The translations under genes and the position numbers were made by a program. The notes under the pieces are model-generated. The model ran no database searches. It saw only the letters and a program-made list of their open reading frames with translations, and was not told the origin of the DNA. From NCBI RefSeq assembly GCF_001661595.2, contig NZ_LYPF02000014.1, positions 162,608 to 226,607 on the forward strand: a DNA stretch of 64,000 nt, in the 5' to 3' direction. Of this stretch, positions 1-8,180 are shown piece after piece. Numbering within the stretch: position 1 is the stretch's first letter; each line of letters opens with the position of its first letter. This DNA is from Crocinitomix algicola (GTDB lineage Bacteria; Bacteroidota; Bacteroidia; Flavobacteriales_D; Crocinitomicaceae).

Positions 1-2
1 AT

Positions 3-617
3 GCTGTTCGAGAAAAAGATAAAAGGTTTGAAGAATTTTTTGAGACTGAAATAGATCAAAACTTGATCGAATACCAGTTTACCGGAACTGGTCATCTGCT
101 TGATAGAAACATGAGTACGCTATCAATAAACCTGACTAAAGGACTACTTTTAGCGGTTTTAATTGTTTCTGTTTTGATGGGATTTTTGTATCGTTCAATT
201 AAAATGGTGCTAATCGCTATTATTCCAAATATCTTACCACTATTAATGTTAGCTGCTATTTTAGGCTTTTTTGGAATTCAATTAAAAGTCTCAACTGCAA
301 TTATATTTACGATAGCATTTGGTATTGCTGTTGATGATACGATTCATTTCATGAGTAAATTGAAATTAGAACTCAGAAAAGGGAAATCTTTCTTATACGC
401 ATTAAAAAGGACTTATTTATCCAGTGGTCGAGCAATAATTTTAACCACTTTAATTCTTTGCTCAGGTTTTCTACTTTTAATGTTTTCAGATTTTTTAGGA
501 ACCTTTTACGTGGGACTACTTATCAGTTGTACACTAATGTTTGCATTATTGGCAGATCTTATATTTCTTCCGATTTTATTGTTGATTTTTTATTACAAAA
601 AAGAAAAAGGGGAGTGA
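3..617 (+). CDS. RND/MMPL-family exporter, C-terminal part (cut by window start)
   Basis: The reading frame is open from the first bases of the window, so only the last 205 codons are present. The visible part holds about five hydrophobic helices and the family-typical segment GIAVDDTIHFMSK, which matches the acidic transmembrane motif of RND/MMPL (Patched-like) exporters. Proteins of this family use the proton gradient to move lipids or hydrophobic compounds, and a full member has about 750-900 residues with 12 helices. The end is a cytoplasmic KKEKGE tail. The cargo cannot be told. The next gene is convergent. Family assignment is firm, function is not. Confidence 0.85.
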   Translation, partial: AVREKDKRFEEFFETEIDQNLIEYQFTGTGHLLDRNMSTLSINLTKGLLLAVLIVSVLMGFLYRSIKMVLIAIIPNILPLLMLAAILGFFGIQLKVSTAIIFTIAFGIAVDDTIHFMSKLKLELRKGKSFLYALKRTYLSSGRAIILTTLILCSGFLLLMFSDFLGTFYVGLLISCTLMFALLADLIFLPILLLIFYYKKEKGE

Positions 618-651
618 TTTTAATAACCACCCCCTGGGTTAATGTAGAATA

Positions 652-1047
652 TTAATCTACTTTTATAAAACGGTAACGGGAAAGGTAATCGTTATATTTT
701 CTGCTCAATACAAGTGTTTGCTCTGATAATTCTTCAATTTTGTATGTTGCCAATTCTCCAATTTTCAATTCTAAAGCTTCTGAATTAAATTCGTAGGATA
801 AAACTTCCGATTCACCTTCATCGTTGATTTTTACGGAACCGTTTGAATTAAGCTCATCCCAAGGGCTGAATTGGTAATATGTGGTAATATCTGTTTCAGC
901 TCTTAACTCACCTTTTAAATTAGTACCCTCAAATAATTCGGTCATTATTAGTCCCCAGTTACCGGCGATAAACTGTTGTGGAGCATCCAATTTGTTGCAG
1001 GATAAAATTGTTGATAATAGCACTGTTGATAATAGCATAGTTTTCAT
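652..1047 (-). CDS. small lipocalin-like lipoprotein of unknown function
   Basis: A 131-residue protein starting with a lipoprotein signal peptide whose lipobox ends in ILSC at Cys17, so it should be lipidated and membrane anchored. The rest reads like the small beta-barrel lipocalin-like lipoproteins of Bacteroidota (a GNW segment near residue 30, then alternating strands), but no specific family is recognised. It begins 12 bases after the stop of the 1060-2190 gene and is probably the last gene of the operon that includes both CsgG/TolB-like paralogs. Gene reality is likely; function unknown. Confidence 0.7.
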   Translation of the reverse strand: MKTMLLSTVLLSTILSCNKLDAPQQFIAGNWGLIMTELFEGTNLKGELRAETDITTYYQFSPWDELNSNGSVKINDEGESEVLSYEFNSEALELKIGELATYKIEELSEQTLVLSRKYNDYLSRYRFIKVD

Positions 1048-1059
1048 TTTTTAGGTTAA

Positions 1060-2190
1060 TTATGATTTTTTTCGCGTAACATTAAAGCCAAGACTTACTC
1101 CAATCATTCCCCCATCTTTTTGGGAGGAGTAAAAAACATTTACAGGGATATTTAAGGCACCTGATTTAAACGTTCTACCTAAACCAACAATCCACCGCGT
1201 AGTTATATCCAGTCGCCCTCTATTGTCAAGGTATCTATCATATTCATATCCGTAGGAATAAATTGGATTTTCAGCATATTCAGTCTGGTTAAATTCGTAC
1301 TCTGTCCAATACCTTTCTTCATCTTCACCGAATAAGTTTTTGTCCTTCGTACTGAAAAAACCTACGGATGTTTTAGAAAAGCCAAAAGAGGGACCAAAAG
1401 CAATTTCCCAACCTTTTTTACCAAATCGAAAACCGTTCAACAAACTTACGCTAGGAATAAAGCGACCTTGCTCTAAACCGGTAAAATTTATAAGTCCTTC
1501 AAATAAGGCTGAAAAGTTTTCTGTTCCAACATATTGACCTTCAAATTGCCATCCTAAATTGGATACAAATGGAGACATTTCCAGTCCTCCAAATTTTTTT
1601 TCACGGGTCATAAATTGATTTAAGTCACCAACAGTGTAAGCAAATCCCATTCTTGGACCTGAGTTGTTCACTCGCCCCACATTATTCGATACGATTAGTT
1701 CATTTCTGAACATCAATTGTTTTTTTATGTCTTGATTTGGTTGAATTTCATGCATTTCTTGTATTACTATTCCAATCATTCGCTGCAATTCCTTTTCTTG
1801 ATTATCAAATTCGCAAGTGTGCGTTTTTACAATTTTTTGGTTCCTGATATTTATGAGTTTCAGTGTTATGACAATTTTTTGTCCAAGCCCATCGATATTT
1901 CCAGATAAGATATAGTCTACATTAAGCTCTTTACCGAATTCGATTAAACATGTTTTGCCAAAGCATTGGTTAAAAGCTTTTAAGTCACTGACCTCTTGCA
2001 TGTCAAATCGATCCAGTACCTGATACTGATTGATTTTAATAAGCTCGAGTTGTGCGATTGTCGATGCTATGTGATTACTTGCATGAAGGTTAAACGTTTT
2101 GATTGGACCAACGCCAATGGTTTGATTAAAGCTTAACGTGTGCATTAAGTTTAAAATGAGTGTTATTATAAACGGTTTTATTCTTTTCAT
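1060..2190 (-). CDS. secreted CsgG/TolB-like protein, paralog B
   Basis: A 376-residue protein with an N-terminal signal peptide (residues 1-22). Residues 24-150 resemble the nucleotide-free TolB/CsgG-like alpha-beta fold seen in periplasmic assembly factors: an initial beta strand, the segment CFGKTCLIEFGKELNVDYIL and then SGNIDGLGQKIVITLKLI. Residues about 170-376 look like antiparallel beta strands, perhaps a small outer-membrane barrel, ending in aromatic/charged residues. It is clearly homologous along its full length to the protein encoded at 2325-3470 (shared blocks include GRMNNSGPR/GRVNNSGPR, GTENFSAL and EIAFGPSFGF). Function unknown; curli-like export or a surface scaffold are possibilities only. 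Confidence 0.75.
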   Translation of the reverse strand: MKRIKPFIITLILNLMHTLSFNQTIGVGPIKTFNLHASNHIASTIAQLELIKINQYQVLDRFDMQEVSDLKAFNQCFGKTCLIEFGKELNVDYILSGNIDGLGQKIVITLKLINIRNQKIVKTHTCEFDNQEKELQRMIGIVIQEMHEIQPNQDIKKQLMFRNELIVSNNVGRVNNSGPRMGFAYTVGDLNQFMTREKKFGGLEMSPFVSNLGWQFEGQYVGTENFSALFEGLINFTGLEQGRFIPSVSLLNGFRFGKKGWEIAFGPSFGFSKTSVGFFSTKDKNLFGEDEERYWTEYEFNQTEYAENPIYSYGYEYDRYLDNRGRLDITTRWIVGLGRTFKSGALNIPVNVFYSSQKDGGMIGVSLGFNVTRKKS

Positions 2191-2200
2191 AATTTTAGAT

Positions 2201-2293
2201 TTAAAGAGTTGAAATCCCTATTAATATTCCTATTTGAACCAAGGATCTAACAACAGGTCCTTTAATCGAACTTCCTAGTTTTTTCAGTTTCAT
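2201..2293 (-). CDS. 30-residue basic hydrophobic peptide gene between the paralogs
   Basis: An uninterrupted 30-codon frame (ATG at 2293, TAA at 2201) lies between two co-directional paralogous genes, 31 bases after the first and 10 bases before the second, filling the gap like a normal operon gene. The product starts MKLKKLGSSIKGPVVRSLVQ and ends IGILIGISTL: five basic residues, no acidic ones, and a hydrophobic glycine-containing C-terminal half. It could be a small membrane or membrane-active peptide. Real translation is inferred from spacing and composition only; a chance frame is the alternative. Confidence 0.45.
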   Translation of the reverse strand: MKLKKLGSSIKGPVVRSLVQIGILIGISTL

Positions 2294-2324
2294 TGTCCGC
2301 TTTGCTTCTTGTTTAATTATAGAT

Positions 2325-3470
2325 TTATCGATTGATTTTGAAACGATTGTTAGTAACATTAAAACCGATGCTCGTTCCTATTGCACCACCATATTTATTA
2401 TAGGAATAGTAGATATTGAAAGGAATATTTAGCGTGCCTACTTTGAAAGTTCTTCCAACAGCCATTAGCCAATTGGTATTTATTTTAAGGGTTCCTCTTT
2501 TATCTAGATTTGTACTGAATTCATACCCTTCTTCATCAAGAATTTCTGAGGAGTACCCCGCATTGTAAAAATCCCCTTGCGACCAATACCTTCCTTCCTC
2601 TCTTCCAAAAAGATTCTTATTACTTTCGGCAAAAAAGCCTCTTGATTCTGATCGGAATCCAAATGAAGGACCAAAAGCTATTTCCCATCCTTGTTTCCCT
2701 ATTCTAAAGCCATTGAGAATGTTCAGAGTAGGGATAAATTGACCTTGTTCCATACCTGCAATATTTATAATAATTTCCCCCAGTGCTGAAAAATTTTCGG
2801 TTCCTATATACTGTCTTTCGAATTGATACCCGAGGTTGGTTGTGAAAGGAAGAATATCTAGACCTCCTAGATTTTCTGCTCGAGTCATGAAATCTTGTAG
2901 TTCGCTATCATGAAAGTATGCAAATCCAATTCTAGGACCAGAATTGTTCATTCGGCCAATATTGTTATTCACGATTATATCATTTTTAAAAGCAAGTTGT
3001 TTTTCTATTTCAAGGTTTGTTGTTTGGTCATGCATTTTTTGTAAGACAATGCCAATCATACGTTGTAACTCAACTTCTTGATCATCAAATTCCATTGATT
3101 TTGTTCGTTTGATCGTATTGTTTTCAACATCGATTAGTTTTATGGAAACCACAATTTTATTCCCAAAACCATCGATTGATCCTGATAAAATGTAGGGGAC
3201 ATTTAATTGCTTACCCAATTCTATAAGGCAGTTTTTTCCATAGCAGTTAATTAAATCATCTTCTGTTATAATTTCAGACATGTCTGCTTGATCCATGACA
3301 ATATATTGATCGAGTTTGATGAGTTCAAGTCGAGCCAGTTTAGCGGCAATAGTGGGGGTTGCGTGAACGCCAGAAGTGCCGAATTCGGCCACTGCAATTG
3401 TTTGACTTTTAGCTTTAAATTGACAAAAGAATAAACAAGTAATAATGAGTAGTATTGATTGTGTTTTCAT
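2325..3470 (-). CDS. secreted CsgG/TolB-like protein, paralog A
   Basis: A 381-residue protein if started at the internal ATG at 3470, which gives a clean signal peptide (MKTQSILLIITCLFF, cleavage after the KAKS segment). An ATG seven codons upstream (3491) is possible, but a promoter -7 match at 3496-3503 would put the transcription start at about that codon, so 3470 is preferred. Residues 25-150 form a TolB/CsgG-like fold with CYGKNCLIELGKQLNVPYIL and SGSIDGFGNKIVVSIKLI; the rest is beta-rich. It is the first gene of the operon running down to the lipoprotein at 652. Paralogous to the 1060-2190 product. Function unknown. Confidence 0.78.
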   Translation of the reverse strand: MKTQSILLIITCLFFCQFKAKSQTIAVAEFGTSGVHATPTIAAKLARLELIKLDQYIVMDQADMSEIITEDDLINCYGKNCLIELGKQLNVPYILSGSIDGFGNKIVVSIKLIDVENNTIKRTKSMEFDDQEVELQRMIGIVLQKMHDQTTNLEIEKQLAFKNDIIVNNNIGRMNNSGPRIGFAYFHDSELQDFMTRAENLGGLDILPFTTNLGYQFERQYIGTENFSALGEIIINIAGMEQGQFIPTLNILNGFRIGKQGWEIAFGPSFGFRSESRGFFAESNKNLFGREEGRYWSQGDFYNAGYSSEILDEEGYEFSTNLDKRGTLKINTNWLMAVGRTFKVGTLNIPFNIYYSYNKYGGAIGTSIGFNVTNNRFKINR

Positions 3471-3495
3471 GATTATTTTCGTTGTTATCATGAAA

Positions 3496-3503
3496 CAAAT
3501 CTA
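3496..3503 (-). promoter_or_regulatory. predicted promoter -7 element for the CsgG/TolB-like operon
   Basis: The minus strand reads TAGATTTG, a match to the Bacteroidota -7 consensus TAnnTTTG. Transcription would begin near 3489, leaving about 19 untranslated bases before the ATG at 3470. No TTG is seen at the -33 position. Confidence 0.4.
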
Positions 3504-3600
3504 GGTTGATCACGGAGGTTATAATAATTGAAAACCGCTAGCTAGAAATTGGATTTGCAAAATTCGCAAATATGGATTTTGAGTTAATATAAAGAGGCAT

Positions 3601-3640
3601 ATAAAAAAGCACCCTTAATCAAAATAGACTAAGGGTGCTT
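3601..3640 (-). terminator. Rho-independent terminator of the GEVED/PKD adhesin gene
   Basis: AAGCACCCTTA (3607-3617) and TAAGGGTGCTT (3630-3640) form a perfect 11-bp stem with a 12-base loop; on the minus strand it is followed by a T-rich run. It lies about 20 bases after the stop codon of the gene ending at 3660. Confidence 0.88.
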
Positions 3641-3659
3641 GAAAGATGTTTTTATGTGA

Positions 3660-6230
3660 TTATCTTAATATTGTTACCGTTCCATTAAATTCGACTTTTT
3701 TATCTGTAGTACTTTCTTTGGCTTGAACTACCCAAACATAAGTGCCATCTTGAGCAGTGTTACCGCCATATGTTCCATCCCAAGTACCAGCAGCATTATA
3801 AGATTCCCAGACAATTTCACCCCATCTATTATAAATTACGCAATGGAAATCATAAAAATCGATACCATCAATAAATACTTGCCATTGATCATTGAATTGG
3901 TCACCGTCAGGGGTAAAAGCGTTTGGAGCATATATGATAACATCAGAAACAATTTTTAAGGTGTGGGTTATGTCAGCAGAACACCCAAAGTCGTTTGTTA
4001 AAGTGAAGGTAATGTCATATTCTCCCGGTACACCTTCAGGGTAAATCACAACGGGTTCTTCTAACGTTGATGTTTCAGGGCTACCGCTAGGCATGTACCA
4101 GTCGTATGAATCTCCATCCGAATTGTTTCTAGGATTAAGTAACACCTTTGTATTAAAGATAGTTGTTGGGTTTGGATTTATTGTAAAATCGGGTTGAGGA
4201 ATAGCAACGCTTTCGAAGTAATCTACAATGGTGATTTCATTTTCACAACCGTATTCATTGGTGAGGTGTAGCTTTACATCATAAAAACCGACCCCATAAA
4301 ATTCTTTAGAAACAACCGGATAATCATTGAACACTGCATCACCTATCGTCCAAACAGCTATATCATCAGTTCCAATTGGGAAACCATTGTTATAGGCTTT
4401 AAAAACAGCGGTTGCAGGGTTACATCCTTTGGTTACATCAGAGTCAAAACTTGGATTAGGAACTGGATTAATAATTGTTTCAGTACAAATTTCTACTGGT
4501 GTTGTTTCACAGCCATCGCTAACGGTAACGCAATAGGTTGTGTTTTCTGTAGGGGTTGTTACAATTGTATTATCAAAATCAAGAATAGGAAAACCGTTAC
4601 CATTCCAACTGTAGCTATAATCTCCGTCTCCCCCAGTAGCAGTCACAGAAGCTCCTGAAGTAAAGCCTGGGCAAATGGAATCATTTTCAGTAATGGTTAA
4701 AGCGATAGGATCTCTTAATGTGACTTCCATGCTTGTACTTTCGGAGATACAACCAAACTCATCGGTTGCAAAGACATTAACAACCACAGGAGTTTCAGTA
4801 GGAGAAATAATTTGTGTATCGGAGTCATCTGCACCATCAATATCCCAAGTATAAGTATAAGTTCCGCCTCCGCCTTCTGCAGAAGCAATAATAGTTGCCG
4901 CGCCATTTCTACAAATAAGGGTATCATCGGAAACTTCGATGGTAATTGGTTCGGGGTCAATTAATTCAATCTCACTTTCGAATTGGCAACCATAATCATC
5001 CATTGAGGTAATGGTATAGATGCCAGCAGGTAGATCGTTAAACACATTTTCTACTTGCCAAGTTCCACCACCATCAATGCTAAATTGAGTAACAGGAATA
5101 ATTCCATCATTAATTACAGTAATTGTGCCATCGGTATCTCCAAAGCAACTCGGGTTAGTTGCTTCTAATAAATGACTAGGAGCTAAATAAGTTAATGAAA
5201 TTGTATCAGTTTGCGTCGGACAGTAACCGTAGCTATCATCAACGGTGATAATAAATTGGTATGTTCCTGGGTCTTCAACCGAAATTTCAGGCGATAGAAC
5301 ATCGTCATCAGGATCATAATCCACCGAAGGAGAACCTCCACCATCAAAGTCGTACATATTCCAAATAATATCGACATTTTCTTCATCAACTTCAATCGAA
5401 GCATCAATAGGGTAGCCAAAGTCAGGCGAATGGCATAAGGTATCATCAAGGCCAGCAAAAGGATTTGCGGGGTGAATAACGTAGACAGTGAAAGGAACTT
5501 CCCAAGTACTATCAGGTGAAGTAATCGTACAAATATAATCAGTAGTATCTTCAGGCCACACTTCTACAATTGGACCACCGAATGCATCGCTGATGTTATA
5601 ATCTGGCGACCACGAAAATGTGAGAGGATCAGGAGGTAAGGTACCTAAATCGAGTTCTGTTGTATCACCAAGACAAATAGTTGGGTCACAAGCACCAACT
5701 TCAATGATGTAATCTTCAGCTTCACCAAAAGAGGCTGCGGCACAAGGGTCTATTAAAGCTCCAGCAGTTAAATATTGACATCTTACGCGCATAGTATAAT
5801 TACCCGGACTAATCCCCCCTGGCACCATGAATGTGCCTGTGTAGACAGCAAAACTAGCCGTTGGGGAAGCATAAACTTTCTCAATAGGTTCGAAAGTGTC
5901 GTTATCATTCCAGTCAATCCAAACTGCAAAACCTTGAGCAAAAGAACCCTCTACCTCACATTGCATATTCATTTCAACTTCCATTCCGGGACAAACTTCG
6001 GCAACCATGCCAGTCACATCATAGTTCCCCGGAGGCGAGCAATTTGAGTCCATATTTAGAATGTCAACATTGGCCCCAACTGTCCAGAAATTATCAATTA
6101 AATCGTTTGTGGATGCACCTCCACCGCTATAACATGGATTGAACCAAGTAGGAATACAGACCTGCGCTCTGGTTGTAGAACTGAGTAATAGTAAGAGAGG
6201 AAAAACAAAATAAGTGAGCAAAACCTTCAT
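3660..6230 (-). CDS. T9SS type B cargo adhesin with GEVED, SprB-like and PKD domains
   Basis: An 856-residue secreted protein. Signal peptide at residues 1-22; a GEVED domain at about 90-180 (FAVWIDWNDNDTF and the closing FGEAEDYIIEV); Ig-like strands; a SprB-type repeat around 355-425; further Ig-like units; two PKD-like domains around 590-760; and a type B gliding-motility C-terminal domain over the last 90 residues (APNAFTPDGDQFNDQW, IYNRWGEIVWES, WDGTYGG). The C-terminal domain is the T9SS export and surface-attachment signal, so the protein should end up on the cell surface or outside. Monocistronic, with its own terminator. A role in adhesion is inference. Confidence 0.88.
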   Translation of the reverse strand: MKVLLTYFVFPLLLLLSSTTRAQVCIPTWFNPCYSGGGASTNDLIDNFWTVGANVDILNMDSNCSPPGNYDVTGMVAEVCPGMEVEMNMQCEVEGSFAQGFAVWIDWNDNDTFEPIEKVYASPTASFAVYTGTFMVPGGISPGNYTMRVRCQYLTAGALIDPCAAASFGEAEDYIIEVGACDPTICLGDTTELDLGTLPPDPLTFSWSPDYNISDAFGGPIVEVWPEDTTDYICTITSPDSTWEVPFTVYVIHPANPFAGLDDTLCHSPDFGYPIDASIEVDEENVDIIWNMYDFDGGGSPSVDYDPDDDVLSPEISVEDPGTYQFIITVDDSYGYCPTQTDTISLTYLAPSHLLEATNPSCFGDTDGTITVINDGIIPVTQFSIDGGGTWQVENVFNDLPAGIYTITSMDDYGCQFESEIELIDPEPITIEVSDDTLICRNGAATIIASAEGGGGTYTYTWDIDGADDSDTQIISPTETPVVVNVFATDEFGCISESTSMEVTLRDPIALTITENDSICPGFTSGASVTATGGDGDYSYSWNGNGFPILDFDNTIVTTPTENTTYCVTVSDGCETTPVEICTETIINPVPNPSFDSDVTKGCNPATAVFKAYNNGFPIGTDDIAVWTIGDAVFNDYPVVSKEFYGVGFYDVKLHLTNEYGCENEITIVDYFESVAIPQPDFTINPNPTTIFNTKVLLNPRNNSDGDSYDWYMPSGSPETSTLEEPVVIYPEGVPGEYDITFTLTNDFGCSADITHTLKIVSDVIIYAPNAFTPDGDQFNDQWQVFIDGIDFYDFHCVIYNRWGEIVWESYNAAGTWDGTYGGNTAQDGTYVWVVQAKESTTDKKVEFNGTVTILR

Positions 6231-6285
6231 TTAAATCGATTTAGTAAAACGAATCTGAAAATACAGATAATTTGGATGTGAAAAT

Positions 6286-6319
6286 CTTAAAGTTAAAAAA
6301 ATATTATTTTTTCTTTAAG
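6286..6319 (-). terminator. AT-rich hairpin after the DUF368 operon
   Basis: CTTAAAG (6286-6292) and CTTTAAG (6313-6319) are exact inverted repeats and the A-rich and T-rich bases between them extend the stem. It sits about 65 bases after the DUF368 stop on the minus strand. The stem has few G:C pairs, so it is a weak terminator candidate. Confidence 0.35.
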
Positions 6320-6381
6320 ACGGGCATATGATAATCACGGTTGCCTCTCAATTTTGATGAATTGTACAAATAAAATGATGT

Positions 6382-7377
6382 TTACACCACTTTGTTTTTG
6401 TTACCAAACCTTTCTAAAATAATGATGAATGACAAGCCGCAAATGGCTAAGAGAACACCAATTAAGAGATAATTTTCATTTCCTGTTAGTTCAGTGAAAT
6501 GGATTGGACTAATGTTTTTTTGTAAAACGGGAACTATCTCTTCGTTCGGTTCACCTGCGTGTTTGGTAAAAGAGGTTAAGGTTTCTTTCCAGGGCCAAAT
6601 CTTATTCAAAGAACCAACAAGAAAACCTGTTAAAATTGCTATTGTAAGGTCATGTGACTTTTTGAACAGCCAATTTAGAAGTTTTGAAAAGCTGATTAAA
6701 CCAATCAGGCAACCTGCAGCGAAAATTGCAATTAAGGTACCATTTTCCAGAATAGTGGTGATGTCTCCAGCTTTAAGTGCTTTAATCAATCCACTAATTG
6801 CACCAAGAACAGCGGTATATGCCCCTAGTAATAAAAGAATAAAACTACCAGATATTCCTGGTAAAATCATGGCGCATACCGCAATTGCTCCACAAATAAA
6901 GATATAAAAAAGATTCTGGCTATCGGCAACTGGCGCCATAATAGTAATGTAATAAGCAATCACAGAACCTACAATTAAACCAATAATATTTTTATAATTC
7001 CAACTTTTTACGGTCTTACCGACAAGCCAAATTGAAGCAACGATTAATCCGAAGAAAAAAGACCATAAAGGAATTGGGTAGTCTTTTAATAAATGTTCGA
7101 TTAATACAGATAAAAGAGCGATACTTAAAATAATACCGCTAAACAAAGCGAGCAAAAAATTAAAGTTACCTTTTTTCCACATTGCTTTGAACCCTTCGGT
7201 TCTCCATGTTTTAATTAGGCCAAAATTAATACCACTTATTGTCTCTAGTAGTTCTTCGTATATCCCTGTTATGAATGCGATTGTACCTCCGGAAACACCA
7301 GGGATAACATCTGCAGCACCCATTGCGACACCACGTAGAGCGATACCAAATTTTGATTTTGAGCTCTTATCACTCAT
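6382..7377 (-). CDS. DUF368 membrane protein, PopT-type undecaprenyl phosphate translocase
   Basis: A 331-residue polytopic membrane protein with about nine to ten helices. The N-terminal signature GVAMGAADVIPGVSGGTIAFI and the second glycine-rich motif CAMILPGISGSFILLLLGAY are the paired DUF368 re-entrant motifs. DUF368 proteins (PopT) have been shown in Vibrio cholerae to help return undecaprenyl phosphate, the lipid carrier of wall and O-antigen synthesis, across the inner membrane. The ATG overlaps the stop of the preceding ComA-like gene by one base (TAATG), so translation is likely coupled. Identification is firm; the function here is by family. Confidence 0.9.
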   Translation of the reverse strand: MSDKSSKSKFGIALRGVAMGAADVIPGVSGGTIAFITGIYEELLETISGINFGLIKTWRTEGFKAMWKKGNFNFLLALFSGIILSIALLSVLIEHLLKDYPIPLWSFFFGLIVASIWLVGKTVKSWNYKNIIGLIVGSVIAYYITIMAPVADSQNLFYIFICGAIAVCAMILPGISGSFILLLLGAYTAVLGAISGLIKALKAGDITTILENGTLIAIFAAGCLIGLISFSKLLNWLFKKSHDLTIAILTGFLVGSLNKIWPWKETLTSFTKHAGEPNEEIVPVLQKNISPIHFTELTGNENYLLIGVLLAICGLSFIIILERFGNKNKVV

Positions 7378-8180
7378 TATTTTTCTGCTTTTTGTTTCAT
7401 TGTTTTTTCGATATCATCTGGTAAGAACTCGAAGAAGGTATCACCTCTTAAACCTAGTCTCAGGCATTCTAATGGAATGATTTCATTTGGAGCAATATTT
7501 CCCAAATTAACATTTGGACCAAAAAGTCGAATAAACCAAACTTGTTGCGTTTTTTGAGGTGCCTCCCATAAAATACGATTAGGATCAATTTTGGCAATTA
7601 TTTTATTAATTAAGTATGTGTGTGCCGTTCCATTTGGACGAAAAACACCAACAGTTCCGCTCTCACGGCCTTCAGCAATAACTTTCCAAGAACCGGCCTC
7701 CAACTCAGAGCTCATCATTTTGATCCATTTTGCTGGACTGATGATAATGCCAGCATCTTTTGATCCAACCTCAGACATTACCGTTCGTTCTTTAGAGAGT
7801 TTATTGATGTATTCTAACTTTTGGTCGTGTGGAAGGATAATTGAACCGTCAGATACTTCACATAAATCTAAATCGTATTTATCAAGAAGTTTTTGATAGT
7901 CATTGAATTTGTTTCGAGCTATAAAAATTTCAAATAACGTGCCTCCAAAGTATGGTCGAATTCCTGCGCTTTTATACAGTTTAATTTTCTCCTCTAAATT
8001 TTTTGTGACGTATGCTGTTCCGAAACCGAACTTTGCGATATCAGTAAACTCACCATTTGCGTCAATAAAATCTTCAACTTCTCTAAGGCTAAGGCCCTTA
8101 TCCATCATCATTGTTACACCTGATTCTCTCGGTTTTGCAGGTCTTTCTGGTATGTGTGATAACTTAAAGTTATTATTCAT
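7377..8180 (-). CDS. comA: phosphosulfolactate synthase family protein (ComA-like)
   Basis: A 267-residue TIM-barrel protein of the family that adds sulfite to phosphoenolpyruvate to give 2-phospho-3-sulfolactate, the first step of archaeal coenzyme M synthesis and of sulfolactate production in some Bacillus. Family motifs are all visible: the KFGFGTAYV strand, EVSDGSIILP, SEVGSKDAG and VIAEGRESGTVGVFRPNG. Its start overlaps the end of the TPR gene by 8 bases (ATGAATAA) and its stop overlaps the DUF368 start by one, so all three are translated from one message. Bacteroidota do not make coenzyme M; a sulfonate or sulfonolipid role is possible but unproven. Confidence 0.85.
   Translation of the reverse strand: MNNNFKLSHIPERPAKPRESGVTMMMDKGLSLREVEDFIDANGEFTDIAKFGFGTAYVTKNLEEKIKLYKSAGIRPYFGGTLFEIFIARNKFNDYQKLLDKYDLDLCEVSDGSIILPHDQKLEYINKLSKERTVMSEVGSKDAGIIISPAKWIKMMSSELEAGSWKVIAEGRESGTVGVFRPNGTAHTYLINKIIAKIDPNRILWEAPQKTQQVWFIRLFGPNVNLGNIAPNEIIPLECLRLGLRGDTFFEFLPDDIEKTMKQKAEK

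Noticed and set aside
621..648. Possible bidirectional terminator between the convergent exporter and lipoprotein genes
   Set aside because: TTAA/TTAA and ACC/GGT can pair only with a bulge and a C-rich loop, and no T-run follows on either side.
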